Position numbers and translations under genes: made by a program
The notes under the pieces: generated by a model
What the model was told of the DNA's origin: nothing
Database searches by the model: none
What the model saw: the letters and a program-made list of their open reading frames with translations, nothing else
Shown: positions 9,169 to 21,937 of the stretch, one piece after another
Position numbering within the stretch: the first letter of the stretch is position 1
How the letters are laid out: each line of letters begins with the position of its first letter
Source of the DNA: Colwellia psychrerythraea
GTDB lineage: Bacteria; Pseudomonadota; Gammaproteobacteria; Enterobacterales; Alteromonadaceae
Length of the DNA: 64,000 nucleotides
NCBI RefSeq assembly: GCF_000764185.1
Contig: NZ_JQEC01000057.1
Location: forward strand, 124,001-188,000
Direction: 5' to 3'

Positions 9169-11382
9169 ATGGTTTCCGTGCGTAAATCTCATCAAATAAC
9201 AGTGCAAAGTTTTGAACAATGGTTAACTGGCCTAGCCTTAACTGATGTTAAAGCCAGTGCCTTGTCAGCTTTATGGCTGCAAGTCGCTAGCTGCTACCAA
9301 CATGAAAATGCAGAAAAATTTGAGTTACTTAATAAAAGCATGGAAATGGTTGAGATTTTAAGTGGTTTAAACTTAGATGCAGATTCGTTATCAGCGGCTT
9401 TTATCTCCCCCTTATTAGCACAAGATATTATTGAAATAGAATTTGTTAAAGAACATTTCTCTAAAGATATTCTGATGCTTTGCCAAGGGGTTGAGCAGAT
9501 GGCTGCTATTAAGGCGTTACGTCAACAAAGCAACCAGTCAAACCTACAAGCACCGCAAAATATCGACAATATTCGTCGGATGTTATTGGCTATGGTGGAT
9601 GATGTTCGTGCTGTAGTGATTAAGTTAGCTGAGCGTTTATGTGATCTTCGCGAAAAGAAAAACAGCGATGAAGAAACACGTGTACTGGCAGCAAAAGAGA
9701 GCGCGAATATTTATGCTCCATTAGCGAACCGTTTAGGAATAGGTCAGTTAAAGTGGGAACTTGAAGATATTTCTTTTCGTTATCTACACCCTCTGGTTTA
9801 TAAAAAAATAGCTAAACTTTTAGATGAAACTCGATTAGAAAGAGAAGAGTATATGGCCAGCTTTGTTGGTCAGTTAAGCGGTGAGCTCAAAACACTATCA
9901 ATAATTGGCGAGGTTTATGGGCGCCCTAAGCACATCTATAGCATTTGGAAAAAGATGCAGCAAAAGTCCCTAGATTTTGAGCAGCTTTTTGATGTGCGCG
10001 CTGTACGTGTGGTGGTTGAAAGAGTGCAAGATTGTTATTCTGCTCTTGGTATTGTTCATACCCAGTGGCAGCATATTGCCAAAGAGTTTTCTGATTATGT
10101 GGCAACCCCTAAAAATAATGGCTACCAATCAATACATACAGTGGTATTAGGACCAGCAGGCAAGTCAGTTGAAGTACAAATTCGTACCAAGAAAATGGAT
10201 GATGATGCAGAGCTTGGTGTCGCCGCGCATTGGCGATATAAAGAAGGTAATGCTAGCGGAAAAAGTAATAGCTTTGATGACAAAGTAGGTTGGTTGAGAA
10301 AGATATTACAATGGCAAGATGATGTCTCGGAAAGTGGTGAGATACTTGATGAGTTACGCAGTCAGGTATTTGAAGACCGAATTTATGTATTTACGCCTGG
10401 TGGTGATGTAATCGACTTGCCTATGGGGGCTACTCCGCTAGATTTTGCTTATTATATTCATTCTAATGTTGGTCATTGTTGCATTGGTGCAAAAGTGTTT
10501 GGCAAAATTGTCCCCTTTACTCACCAACTTCAAACGGGTGACCAAGTAGAGATACTAACCAGTAAACAGCCGAACCCAAGCAGAGATTGGCTAAATCCTA
10601 ATTTAAATTATATATACTCTTCGCGCGCGCGGGCTAAAGTTCAACACTTTTTTAAGTTACTTGACCGGGATAAATATATTGCCCACGGCAAAGAATTATT
10701 TGATGGTGAAATTGCTAAGCATGATTTGACCAATATAGATTTATTAGCAGCAGCAAAGCGGTTTAATATGAAAGCGGTAGACGATCTTTATGCTGCTATT
10801 GGTACAGGTAATGCGAGACTACAGCAAGTTGTTAATTACTTTACTCAACTTGATAATAAGTTAAAACCTCAAGAAGAAATAGACCCACAAAGTTTAGTAA
10901 AGCAAAGCCCAACAAATAAAGCCCTTGCACAAGATGATAATGGCATAACCGTTTCTGGCGTGGGTAATTTACTTACTCATATGGCTAAGTGTTGTCAGCC
11001 AGTTCCAGGTGATTCTATTTCTGGTTTTATTACTCAAGGCCGCGGCATATCAGTGCATAGACAAGATTGTGAACAGCTTGCTAATGCCCTAAGTTTACAA
11101 GCTGAACGTTTGGTTGAAGTGCAATGGGGTAGTGAAGATAAGCACAGTTATCAAGCCTCAGCACAAATCATTGGTAGTGACAGACAAGGTTTGTTGCGTG
11201 ATATCTCGACCATTATAGCCAACGAAAGAGTTAGTATTATTGGTATGGATAGCAATACTGATAAAGCTAAACAGACGGTGAGCATGAACTTAAAATTAGA
11301 AGTCGCTAGCAGTGAACTATTAATGCGTGTTTTAGATAAATTACGTCAACTAGATGATGTTACCCAGGTAAGGCGACTGTAA
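9169..11382 (+). CDS. relA: GTP pyrophosphokinase RelA
   Basis: Ribosome-associated (p)ppGpp synthetase I, the trigger of the stringent response to amino-acid starvation. The 737 aa contain an N-terminal HD-type domain without the metal-binding HD pair, as expected for RelA rather than SpoT. The synthetase domain carries the RPKHIYSIWKKMQQK and EVQIRTKKMDDDAELGVAAHW motifs. A TGS domain follows (RIYVFTPGGDVIDLPMGATPLDFAY). The C-terminal zinc-finger/ACT region contains AKCCQPVPGD and ends with the ACT fold (SDRQGLLRDISTIIANE). An AAAGGAA ribosome site precedes the ATG. The rlmD-relA-mazG order is conserved in enterics. Confidence 0.96.
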   Translation: MVSVRKSHQITVQSFEQWLTGLALTDVKASALSALWLQVASCYQHENAEKFELLNKSMEMVEILSGLNLDADSLSAAFISPLLAQDIIEIEFVKEHFSKDILMLCQGVEQMAAIKALRQQSNQSNLQAPQNIDNIRRMLLAMVDDVRAVVIKLAERLCDLREKKNSDEETRVLAAKESANIYAPLANRLGIGQLKWELEDISFRYLHPLVYKKIAKLLDETRLEREEYMASFVGQLSGELKTLSIIGEVYGRPKHIYSIWKKMQQKSLDFEQLFDVRAVRVVVERVQDCYSALGIVHTQWQHIAKEFSDYVATPKNNGYQSIHTVVLGPAGKSVEVQIRTKKMDDDAELGVAAHWRYKEGNASGKSNSFDDKVGWLRKILQWQDDVSESGEILDELRSQVFEDRIYVFTPGGDVIDLPMGATPLDFAYYIHSNVGHCCIGAKVFGKIVPFTHQLQTGDQVEILTSKQPNPSRDWLNPNLNYIYSSRARAKVQHFFKLLDRDKYIAHGKELFDGEIAKHDLTNIDLLAAAKRFNMKAVDDLYAAIGTGNARLQQVVNYFTQLDNKLKPQEEIDPQSLVKQSPTNKALAQDDNGITVSGVGNLLTHMAKCCQPVPGDSISGFITQGRGISVHRQDCEQLANALSLQAERLVEVQWGSEDKHSYQASAQIIGSDRQGLLRDISTIIANERVSIIGMDSNTDKAKQTVSMNLKLEVASSELLMRVLDKLRQLDDVTQVRRL

Positions 11383-11458
11383 TTTTTCTTTACTAATATG
11401 ATGCAAACACTATGCACTGACTACTGAAGATAAAACGAAACTAAGAAGCAATATAACA

Positions 11459-12295
11459 ATGATAGATGAACAAGCCTCAATAGAAAAACTACGTTGGATT
11501 ATGACACAACTGCGAGATCCCATTACTGGTTGTCCATGGGATATTAAGCAGGACTTTTCCTCAATAACCAGCCATACCTTAGAAGAAGCCTATGAAGTGG
11601 TTGATGCTATCGAACAAGGTGATTTTATTGAACTTGAAAAGGAGCTTGGAGACTTACTATTTCAAGTGATTTTTTATAGTCAGTTAGGTCAAGAGCAGCA
11701 GCACTTTGATTTTGACACCGTAATTGCCGCAATTTGTGAAAAACTTATTCGTCGCCATCCCCACGTTTTCGCTCAAGTAAATTTACAAACTGATGATGAA
11801 ATAAAGACTAATTGGGAAAATGAAAAAACATTAGAGAGAGAGCAAAAAAACAAGTTACAAGTGGGTAAAAATAACGACCTTATTCAGTTGAGCATTTTGG
11901 CTGATATTCCGAAAAATTTACCAGCTTTATCGCAAGCCGCAAAGATTCAAAAACGTTGCTCTCATGTGGGCTTTGATTGGGACAATAAATACGATGTCTT
12001 CGCTAAGATTGAAGAAGAAGTGCAAGAAGTTAAAGATGAATTAGAAGCCGAATCACTGGATGAAAAAGCGCTAGCAGAAGAGTTGGGCGATCTGATGTTT
12101 GCAGTCGTTAATTTATGTCGCCATGCCAAAGAAGATCCAGAAACATTGCTTCGCCAAGCGAATAAAAAATTTACTAAACGTTTTAATGGTGTAGAAGCAC
12201 AAGTCAATCAATCGGGTAAAAGCTTTCATGAACACGATTTATCTGAATTAGAAGATTATTGGCAGCAAGTTAAAAACCAAGAGAAAAAGGCATAA
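11459..12295 (+). CDS. mazG: Nucleoside triphosphate pyrophosphohydrolase MazG
   Basis: House-cleaning NTP pyrophosphatase that hydrolyses (d)NTPs to monophosphates and tempers ppGpp effects in E. coli. The 278 aa hold two tandem MazG modules. The first has the GCPWDIKQ and HTLEEAYEVVDAIEQGD metal-binding helices and ELGDLLFQVIF. The second has KIEEEVQEVKDEL and AEELGDLMFAVVNL. The length is slightly above the 263 aa of E. coli. It follows relA by 76 bp, as in enterics. There are no toxin-antitoxin mazEF genes here. Confidence 0.94.
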   Translation: MIDEQASIEKLRWIMTQLRDPITGCPWDIKQDFSSITSHTLEEAYEVVDAIEQGDFIELEKELGDLLFQVIFYSQLGQEQQHFDFDTVIAAICEKLIRRHPHVFAQVNLQTDDEIKTNWENEKTLEREQKNKLQVGKNNDLIQLSILADIPKNLPALSQAAKIQKRCSHVGFDWDNKYDVFAKIEEEVQEVKDELEAESLDEKALAEELGDLMFAVVNLCRHAKEDPETLLRQANKKFTKRFNGVEAQVNQSGKSFHEHDLSELEDYWQQVKNQEKKA

Positions 12296-12414
12296 TATAC
12301 ACGGCGCCACTATTTCAATTTATAGTCTTGCATTGGAAGTTCTTAAAAATTCTGCATCATACATTTTGATTGATAACGGCTATGCAATTCCTTAATAATT
12401 TTATGAGCGATTTA

Positions 12415-13002
12415 ATGATAACAAACAAAGAACACGGCCCAAAACACGTTACTATTGGTTTGACTAACCCTAAGAGCCCAACAAATGTTGGTGCGGTAAT
12501 GCGCGCTGCTGGCTGTTATCAAGTAGATCAAGTGCTGTATACTGGTAAGCGTTATGCGCAGGCGGCTAAATATAATAAAGAGTCTCTAAAGACTGACACC
12601 AAAAATGTTCAAGGAAAAATCCCTTTATTAGGCGTAGATGATTTTATAAATATTAAAGACTTACTGGAAAATATTCCAACGACGACTAAAATCATATGTG
12701 TTGACTTAGTGGAAGGCGCTACACCATTACCACATTTTGTTCACCCACAGCAGGCCGTTTATATATTTGGTCCCGAGGATGGCACTATAAAGCAACAAGT
12801 TATAGATTTTGCTGATGATGTTGTTTATGTTCCTACCGTTGGTTGTATGAACCTAGCGGCTTCGGTTAACGTGTTACTTTATGACCGATTAGCTAAATCT
12901 AGTGCTATGCAAGAAGGACATGGCCAAACGGATGATGTGCTGATTCGCCAAAGTCGTGATACGAATAACAAAGTGAAAGTTAAAGCTAACACTGGTAACT
13001 AA
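12415..13002 (+). CDS. TrmH-family (SPOUT) RNA methyltransferase
   Basis: Predicted knotted-fold RNA 2'-O-methyltransferase. Motif 1 is NPKSPTNVGAVMRAAG, motif 2 is VYIFGPEDGT and motif 3 is MNLAASVNVLLYDRL; together they define the SpoU/TrmH group. The target (tRNA or rRNA) cannot be told from sequence alone. The frame is open from TTG 12370, with ATGs at 12382, 12403 and 12415. I prefer 12415 because a TGAG sequence lies seven bases upstream and the conserved part (KHVTIGLTNPKSP) starts soon after. The C-terminal 25 residues are polar and poorly conserved-looking. It sits between mazG and a DUF454 gene that starts 12 bp downstream. Confidence 0.85.
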   Translation: MITNKEHGPKHVTIGLTNPKSPTNVGAVMRAAGCYQVDQVLYTGKRYAQAAKYNKESLKTDTKNVQGKIPLLGVDDFINIKDLLENIPTTTKIICVDLVEGATPLPHFVHPQQAVYIFGPEDGTIKQQVIDFADDVVYVPTVGCMNLAASVNVLLYDRLAKSSAMQEGHGQTDDVLIRQSRDTNNKVKVKANTGN

Positions 13003-13014
13003 AGGTATTTATAC

Positions 13015-13467
13015 ATGGAAAGAGTGATTAGTACTGAGCAAAAATTAGCTACAGATTCAAAACTAAATGTCAGATCCTGTCCAGTTTCACCATCAGTCCA
13101 GAGTAAAACCAAGATTATCTTGTTGAAAATAACCGGATTGTTTTGTGTTGGTTTAGCCATATTAGGTGCGATATTACCTATACTACCAACAACGGTTTTC
13201 TTAATAATGGCAGCAGCTTGTTTTTCTAAGTCTTCGCCAAGAATGCAGCAAAAATTATTAGCAAATAAAACCTTCGGTCCCTTGATCCTCGATTGGCAAC
13301 AACATAGAACTATTCCTAAAAAAGCGAAACGTATTGCCTTATTAACTATCGCTTTATCAGTATGCTGGTCGGCGTTTATGTTACAAAGTGCTATGTTGAC
13401 AGGGCTGGTAATTGCTTTAGTTATTGGGCCGTTTATTTTTTTAATGCGTTTACCATTAAGTAAATAG
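13015..13467 (+). CDS. DUF454 (YbaN-like) inner-membrane protein
   Basis: Small integral membrane protein of the DUF454/YbaN family; its function is not known. The 150 aa start with a polar cytoplasmic stretch of about 38 residues. A hydrophobic hairpin follows (LLKITGLFCVGLAILGAILPILPTTVFLIMAAACF) with the family's G.lLPilPTTpFll.aa.cf pattern. The SSPRM segment and two more membrane helices (about 103-145) complete it. The start is ATG 13015, just after the methyltransferase stop, so the two genes probably share a transcript. An inverted repeat at 13514-13547 may end it. Confidence 0.85.
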   Translation: MERVISTEQKLATDSKLNVRSCPVSPSVQSKTKIILLKITGLFCVGLAILGAILPILPTTVFLIMAAACFSKSSPRMQQKLLANKTFGPLILDWQQHRTIPKKAKRIALLTIALSVCWSAFMLQSAMLTGLVIALVIGPFIFLMRLPLSK

Positions 13468-13513
13468 GCAAGAATTTTATAATAAGTAATAAAGACAACA
13501 TTTAAAAATTATG

Positions 13514-13547
13514 CAGACTTTCAAACATTAGCAGATAGGAAAGTCTG
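13514..13547. terminator. Possible terminator hairpin
   Basis: CAGACTTTC and its perfect complement are separated by 16 bases. The hairpin lies between two converging genes (DUF454 plus, DUF4202 minus). There is no clean T run, so it may be only a stabilising hairpin. Confidence 0.4.
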
Positions 13548-13585
13548 TATTGTCACTTGATATGTTAATAATATGGACAAATAGT

Positions 13586-14209
13586 CTAGGCAAGTGCCTT
13601 ATTTACTATAATAGCTAAATGATCCGGCAAGGTTAAACCTAAAGCAATATCATGTGCTTTTTCTGACATTTTATGCCAAGTCAATTGCACAATACGAACA
13701 ATCTTCGCTTCATTATCTTGCTCAGTATATTTAGCCGCAAACTCATCAAAGTAGTGCATAAGAAAAACTAAGCAAGCAACATCTTCTAAGGTTTGGCTAT
13801 CACTATTTGTTTTTAAGTTCTCTTTTCGGATTATGGTAGCGCATTGCTCAGATTGTTCCGTTGTGTAGCCTTGAGTAATCATAATACTTGCCGTTAGCTC
13901 AGCATGAAACTTACCTTGAGCAATTCGCCATTGATAATACCCAGCTTTGCCCTCGTTGAACTCAGTACGCTTTAGCTGCCAACGTTTAATATGCTGGGCA
14001 CGAACTGCAATTTGCAATAACTCATTAGCTTGTGGCCAATATTGTTTCAAGCACTCAGTCATTTGCTGACCATAAACGAGCTCTTTTGCTTGGCTGGCGC
14101 CATTAGATAATATTGAATTTGGATCTTGGCTGTTTATTTCATCAACAGCGGTTAAGGTATTGTTTAAATTTTCTATAGTCATAGTAAAATCAATCACAGT
14201 TTTATTCAC
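13586..14209 (-). CDS. DUF4202 family protein
   Basis: Cytosolic protein of about 200 aa matching the DUF4202 family; no biochemical role is known. Family-like segments are RAQHIKRWQLKR and the nearby YYQWR, followed by a helical C-terminus with VACLVFLMHYFDEFAAKY. It has no signal peptide or membrane segment. The track start is GTG at 14209; an in-frame ATG at 14182 (MTIENLNN) is an equal alternative, and neither has a strong ribosome site. It is transcribed alone on the minus strand, between the mazG group and pyrG. Confidence 0.8.
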   Translation of the reverse strand: MNKTVIDFTMTIENLNNTLTAVDEINSQDPNSILSNGASQAKELVYGQQMTECLKQYWPQANELLQIAVRAQHIKRWQLKRTEFNEGKAGYYQWRIAQGKFHAELTASIMITQGYTTEQSEQCATIIRKENLKTNSDSQTLEDVACLVFLMHYFDEFAAKYTEQDNEAKIVRIVQLTWHKMSEKAHDIALGLTLPDHLAIIVNKALA

Positions 14210-16352
<2,143 letters not shown>

Positions 16353-16362
16353 CAACTTTATT

Positions 16363-16388
16363 AAAACCGTAGCTAGCGCTGCGGTTTT
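16363..16388 (+). terminator. Intrinsic terminator after pyrG
   Basis: AAAACCG and CGGTTTTT flank an inner AGC/GCT stem, with a T run, 10 bases after the pyrG stop codon. eno therefore probably has its own promoter in the 80 bp that follow. Confidence 0.8.
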
Positions 16389-16443
16389 TGCTTTCAGTTT
16401 AGCAATATTAAAAATTAACTTTACCGTTCAAAGGATTACTTGA

Positions 16444-17769
<1,326 letters not shown>

Positions 17770-17800
17770 TAATCAATACCTTTGCTAGTGTGTAAGATAA

Positions 17801-17850
17801 CTGCGTTGCATGTACTCACTGACTAGCGTCAGCTCCGTGCAAACGCCTTC
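17801..17850. repeat. Palindromic intergenic sequence, possible dispersed repeat
   Basis: GCGTTGCA at the left and TGCAAACGC at the right form imperfect arms around a perfect inner hairpin TGACTAGCGTCA. It resembles intergenic repeats I have seen in Alteromonadales, but only one copy is visible here. Confidence 0.35.
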
Positions 17851-17920
17851 TTCTTTTACCCTCTTGCTTCAGTATTAATCATTATTAATATACTTAATTC
17901 ATAACAGAACTAAATATATG

Positions 17921-17948
17921 AAAAACGCGATCTAGGTCGCGTTTTTTT
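17921..17948. terminator. Intrinsic terminator between eno and the hydrolase gene
   Basis: AAAACGCGA and TCGCGTTTT form a perfect stem around CTAGG, followed by seven Ts on the plus strand and preceded by A's for the minus strand. It lies between converging genes. Confidence 0.85.
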
Positions 17949-17980
17949 GTGGCTGTAGTTTAAAGTAGGAAGGGGGGGGA

Positions 17981-18784
17981 TTACTCTTCAGGAAAGCTGT
18001 TTATTATATCTGTAATTAACTTAGCTGTTCTTTCCGGGCTCTCTAGTGGAAACATGTGACCGCCTGGCGTAGTTTGTAGTTTAATATGTTTATTAAGCTT
18101 AACAAAGCGGCTAAATATATGGTGAGGAAACACATCCGTGTTAGAGCCATAAACTAAAGTTGCAGGTATTGTTAACTTGTTTTTGTAGCTTGATAAATTT
18201 GAAGGGATATTTCTAAATATATTGGCCTCAACTTGGGCATCAAATGAAAGCTCTAATTGATTGTTGCGCTCACAAATACCATGCGTTATATAATCTGTTA
18301 AACAGCGACTATCAAAGTATTTAAATAGTTTTCTGCCAGAAAATAGCGCGCCTATATCTGAACCCAATGGCCACTGAGCACGACGATTTTCAGCACGCCC
18401 TGCAGGGCTAAACTTATCTATCCACCTAGTTTTTTTCACTAGCCTTGCTGCTAAGGCTCCGGCACCACTGAGGGCAGGTGGATCTAACATGATAAGCCCT
18501 TTGAATAAATCAGGCCTTTGGCAACAAGCAATAAAAGAAATTACGCCGCCAAACGAATGACCTAGGCAAATGACTTTATTGTTATCTACTTGTTTCGATT
18601 CGACAAAGTATATTAACTCTTCTACTTGAGCTTGCCAGTTATGATTAATTGGCTTGTTTTTTTGATGACCATATTTATCTAATGCGATGACATGCATATT
18701 CTCAGGCAGATAATTAAATAATGTTTGATAACTGCCCGCAGGAAAACCGTTTGCGTGAGCAAAATTGATAACATTTTTTGGCAT
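17981..18784 (-). CDS. Alpha/beta hydrolase
   Basis: Soluble alpha/beta-fold hydrolase of 267 aa with unknown substrate. The oxyanion region is FAHANGFPAGSY. The nucleophile Ser is in the elbow GHSFGGVISF, an Asp is in VYGSNTDVF and the catalytic His is in GGHMFPLE. This gives a complete triad in the expected order. A cap region lies in the middle (about 125-190). It resembles esterase or epoxide-hydrolase-like enzymes more than a biosynthetic thioesterase. It is a single gene on the minus strand. A run of eight Gs lies just after its stop codon (about 17972-17979). Confidence 0.85.
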   Translation of the reverse strand: MPKNVINFAHANGFPAGSYQTLFNYLPENMHVIALDKYGHQKNKPINHNWQAQVEELIYFVESKQVDNNKVICLGHSFGGVISFIACCQRPDLFKGLIMLDPPALSGAGALAARLVKKTRWIDKFSPAGRAENRRAQWPLGSDIGALFSGRKLFKYFDSRCLTDYITHGICERNNQLELSFDAQVEANIFRNIPSNLSSYKNKLTIPATLVYGSNTDVFPHHIFSRFVKLNKHIKLQTTPGGHMFPLESPERTAKLITDIINSFPEE

Positions 18785-18896
18785 TGAGTTTATTCGTATA
18801 AAAATTGATAGTTAAAATTTAAACGGACGTTTGAATTTTGTCAACAAATTACTTCTTTTGCCGGTAGGGAATTAAAAATGGCAAAGCTATGGTACG

Positions 18897-18923
18897 AAAA
18901 AGCCCAGCAGGCTGGGCTTTTTT
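18897..18923. terminator. Intrinsic terminator downstream of the DUF3545 gene
   Basis: AAAAAGCCCAGC and GCTGGGCTTTTTT form a near-perfect stem with T runs on both strands. The only gene ending here is the minus-strand DUF3545 gene at 18964. Confidence 0.85.
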
Positions 18924-18963
18924 ACAGGTTCGTTTTATCTGATTGTACAGTTAACTTACCAGA

Positions 18964-19137
18964 TTAGAACTCTTCTAACATATATTCCAATGAATCTTCA
19001 TACATGCGCATATCTTTTTCTAGCTGAAATTTATCACGAATAGATTCTATTTCACGCCATTTTCTTTTAGTTGTTGATATGACACGTTTTTTTGCTACTT
19101 GGTTTGTTGACTTTAAAACTTGGTTTATCTTATCCAT
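18964..19137 (-). CDS. DUF3545 family small protein
   Basis: Small basic protein of 57 aa when started at ATG 19137 (MDKINQVLKS), which has a strong AAGGGG ribosome site. The longer frame back to 19194 adds a Cys-rich stretch that looks untranslated. The core KKRVISTTKRKWREIESIRDKFQLEKDM matches the DUF3545 pattern (KRKWREIE) known from Shewanella, Vibrio and Alteromonadales. It is probably a nucleic-acid- or ribosome-binding helix, but this is only inferred from charge. Function unknown. Confidence 0.8.
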   Translation of the reverse strand: MDKINQVLKSTNQVAKKRVISTTKRKWREIESIRDKFQLEKDMRMYEDSLEYMLEEF

Positions 19138-19217
19138 TAAGCGCCCCTTATTTTTACCATCACATTGAAAACAAATGCACCTTATTTTTAACATAGTTTT
19201 TTAGCGATGAAAACGAA

Positions 19218-19249
19218 AAAACGCATATTTTTTATAAAATATGCGTTTT
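19218..19249. terminator. Intrinsic terminator of tal
   Basis: AAAACGCATATTTT and its complement enclose TTAT. On the minus strand the stem is followed by six Ts, which fits the end of the tal gene at 19302. Confidence 0.85.
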
Positions 19250-19301
19250 AAATCATCATTATTTGTACGAAAGGTGAAATGTTTTTACTAGGGCTGAATA
19301 A

Positions 19302-20264
19302 CTAGATCATAGCGGCTAATTGCTGCTCAAGTTTAACTTGGTCAATAGTAAAGTTACGAATACCTTCAGCAAGTTTTTCTGTCGCCATGGCATCTTCATT
19401 CATCAACCAACGAAATTGTGCTTGGCTTAATACCGACTCTTTCTCTGCAGAAACCTCACTGGCAATAAGTTTTCGTACAATGGTATCAGTATTGTTTGCT
19501 AGTTCATCCATTAATTGTGGACTGATAGTTAAACGGTCACAACCGGCTAATTCAAGGATCTCACCAATATTTCTGAAGCTAGCACCCATAACTACTGTAT
19601 TAAATCCCTGTTGTTTGTAGTAATTATAAATACTCGTTACTGACACAACACCGGGATCTTCATTACTTGCATAATCACTTCTGCCAGTGTCTTTTTTGAA
19701 CCAATCTAAAATACGACCAACAAATGGCGAAATTAAATATACATCTGCTTCGGCACAAGCACGGGCTTGGGCAAAACTAAATAATAAGGTTAAGTTACAG
19801 TTAATACCTTCTTTTTCGAGTTGTTCGGCCGCTTTGATGCCTTCCCAAGTCGAAGCAAGTTTGATTAAAATTCTATCGTTGCTAATGCCAGCTTCGTTGT
19901 ACATGGCAATAAGCGTATGTGCTTTAGTAATAGACGCCGTTGTATCAAAAGATAATCTAGCATCTACTTCGGTTGAAATACGCCCTGGCACAGTTTTTAA
20001 GATCTCTAGACCAATCAATACAGATAGTTTGTCAGCAGCATCGCTAACTTGTTGCTCAGCATTATCCGATTGTGTTTTGGCCCAACCAACAGCATCTTTA
20101 ACTAAGCCTTGGTAATTAGGTAACGATGCGGCTTTTAATAATAGTGATGGGTTTGTTGTCGCATCTTGAGGTTGAAACTTTGCGATAGCTTCAATGTCAC
20201 CTGTATCAGCCACAACGGTGGTCATTTGTTTTAATTGTGCAAGTTGTGAAGAAGAATTTGTCAT
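19302..20264 (-). CDS. tal: Transaldolase
   Basis: Pentose-phosphate enzyme transferring dihydroxyacetone from sedoheptulose 7-phosphate to glyceraldehyde 3-phosphate. The 320 aa fit the TalB subfamily. It has the [13 protein letters not shown] signature and the Schiff-base Lys segment [35 protein letters not shown] and the VMGASFRN(I)[16 protein letters not shown] stretch follow. Tal stands alone here; no tkt gene is adjacent. Confidence 0.97.
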   Translation of the reverse strand: MTNSSSQLAQLKQMTTVVADTGDIEAIAKFQPQDATTNPSLLLKAASLPNYQGLVKDAVGWAKTQSDNAEQQVSDAADKLSVLIGLEILKTVPGRISTEVDARLSFDTTASITKAHTLIAMYNEAGISNDRILIKLASTWEGIKAAEQLEKEGINCNLTLLFSFAQARACAEADVYLISPFVGRILDWFKKDTGRSDYASNEDPGVVSVTSIYNYYKQQGFNTVVMGASFRNIGEILELAGCDRLTISPQLMDELANNTDTIVRKLIASEVSAEKESVLSQAQFRWLMNEDAMATEKLAEGIRNFTIDQVKLEQQLAAMI

Positions 20265-20530
20265 GGCGTTACCTTAAAGTTGTCCTGGAGATTTGCTTAT
20301 TAAGCACTTCTAAATTCGATAATGAATATAGCTGGAGAAATATTACAACATAAAAATAAAAAAGCACCCTTTATTGCGCTATTTTTAACAAATTATTGCA
20401 TTTTTGTTTGTAACTTACGCCAAACGTGACTAGTTAAGCATTTATTACCTTAGATTAAACGCTGTTAACTTGTTTAAGCCTTATGATATATTATGCTTTA
20501 TTAAGTACTCACAAAAATTGGCGAAAATAT

Positions 20531-21304
20531 ATGTTACTTGTTGTTTCACCTGCAAAAAAATTAGACTTTGAATCCCCCCTTGCTACCCAGAAGTTTAGCC
20601 TGCCTGCCTTACTTGAACAAAGTCAATTATTAATTGATGATTGTATTAAACTTTCACCAAGCGACATTGCCAGTTTGATGAAATTGAGTGATAAACTTGC
20701 TGGTTTGAATGCCGCACGTTTTGGTCAATGGTCAACACCTTTTACTCAAGATAACGCTAGACAAGCGATATTAAGTTTTAACGGTGATGTATACACTGGA
20801 CTAGATGCGCAATCGTTTAGCGATGATGATTTTGATTTTGCCCAGCAGCATTTTAAAATTCTATCCGGCTTATATGGATTATTAAAACCTTTAGATTTAA
20901 TGCAAGCTTACCGTTTAGAAATGGGCTGTAAACTTGGTAATAGTCGTGGTGATAATTTATATCAATTTTGGGGTGAGATTATCACTGATGAACTTAATAA
21001 AGCGCTAAAAGATAATAATGATGATGTGCTTATTAATTTAGCCTCTACTGAATACTTTAAATCAGTAAAACAAAAGTCTTTGAATGCCACGATTATCACA
21101 CCAACGTTTAAAGATTGGAAAAATGGTCAATATAAAATAATCAGTTTTTTTGCTAAAAAAGCTCGCGGGCTAATGGCGCGTTACATCATTCAAAATAAAT
21201 TGACATCGGTTGAGAAAATTAAGGCATTTGATTTGGCTGGTTATCAATACGATGCCACTATGTCGAAAGGTAACGATTGGGTTTTTACCCGTAAAGAGAG
21301 TTAA
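20531..21304 (+). CDS. yaaA: YaaA family peroxide-stress protein
   Basis: YaaA (UPF0246, DUF328) lowers intracellular unincorporated iron during hydrogen-peroxide stress in E. coli. The start is ATG 20531 ([17 protein letters not shown]), which aligns with E. coli; the open frame back to 20483 is probably leader. The 257 aa show [50 protein letters not shown] and [12 protein letters not shown], all conserved. It is probably monocistronic. Confidence 0.94.
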   Translation: MLLVVSPAKKLDFESPLATQKFSLPALLEQSQLLIDDCIKLSPSDIASLMKLSDKLAGLNAARFGQWSTPFTQDNARQAILSFNGDVYTGLDAQSFSDDDFDFAQQHFKILSGLYGLLKPLDLMQAYRLEMGCKLGNSRGDNLYQFWGEIITDELNKALKDNNDDVLINLASTEYFKSVKQKSLNATIITPTFKDWKNGQYKIISFFAKKARGLMARYIIQNKLTSVEKIKAFDLAGYQYDATMSKGNDWVFTRKES

Positions 21305-21403
21305 TATTAGCTCATCTAGTTTTAGCTATATTGGTGATGTTCGCATTCACATTACTTAAACACAGAAACACTTAATACTTTAAACATTTTAACAGGAGGT
21401 GAC

Positions 21404-21937
21404 ATGTTAACTTTACTAGCAAAGCTATTGCATGCCTTAAACAGTGATAGTTCCATCAGGCAAATAGCTTTAGCAATAGCGTTAGGTTTTATCGTAGGGT
21501 TATCGCCAATTTTTACTTTGCACAATATAGTGATAATATTTTTTGTACTACTTATTCGAGTACATTTAGGCAGCTTTATTCTTGCGGTTGGTTTCTTCTC
21601 AGGACTAAGTTACCTCTTATCTCCCGCTATAGTTCAGCTGGGTGAGTCTTTGCTCACTACACCTAACCTGACTGTTTTTTTTACTTCCCTTTACCAGCTG
21701 AGTTTATTTAAATTAGCTCATTGGCACCATACTTATGTGCTTGGCGCATTTGTTTTAGGTGCTTTGTTATGTGCACCAATCTATTTTATCAGTAAGTTTA
21801 TTATTGAGAAATATCGCGTACATATCATGACTTTTTTTGAAAAATTTAGAATCGTACAAGCATTAAAAGCATCTAAATTTTATCGTTTATACACTAGCTT
21901 TTCCGGTGGCTCTAGCTTAACTAAAGGAGGCCTGTAA
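21404..21937 (+). CDS. TIGR03546/DUF2062-type membrane protein
   Basis: Integral membrane protein of 177 aa. It resembles the TIGR03546 group, a DUF2062-like family known to occur next to TIGR03545; its function is unknown. It starts at ATG 21404 with an excellent AGGAGG ribosome site. Helices lie at about 23-50 (IALAIALGFIVGLSPIFTLHNIVIIFFVLL), 58-80 and 108-132, with a polar C-terminus. Its stop codon overlaps the next start (TAATG at 21935-21939), so the two products are translationally coupled. Confidence 0.8.
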   Translation: MLTLLAKLLHALNSDSSIRQIALAIALGFIVGLSPIFTLHNIVIIFFVLLIRVHLGSFILAVGFFSGLSYLLSPAIVQLGESLLTTPNLTVFFTSLYQLSLFKLAHWHHTYVLGAFVLGALLCAPIYFISKFIIEKYRVHIMTFFEKFRIVQALKASKFYRLYTSFSGGSSLTKGGL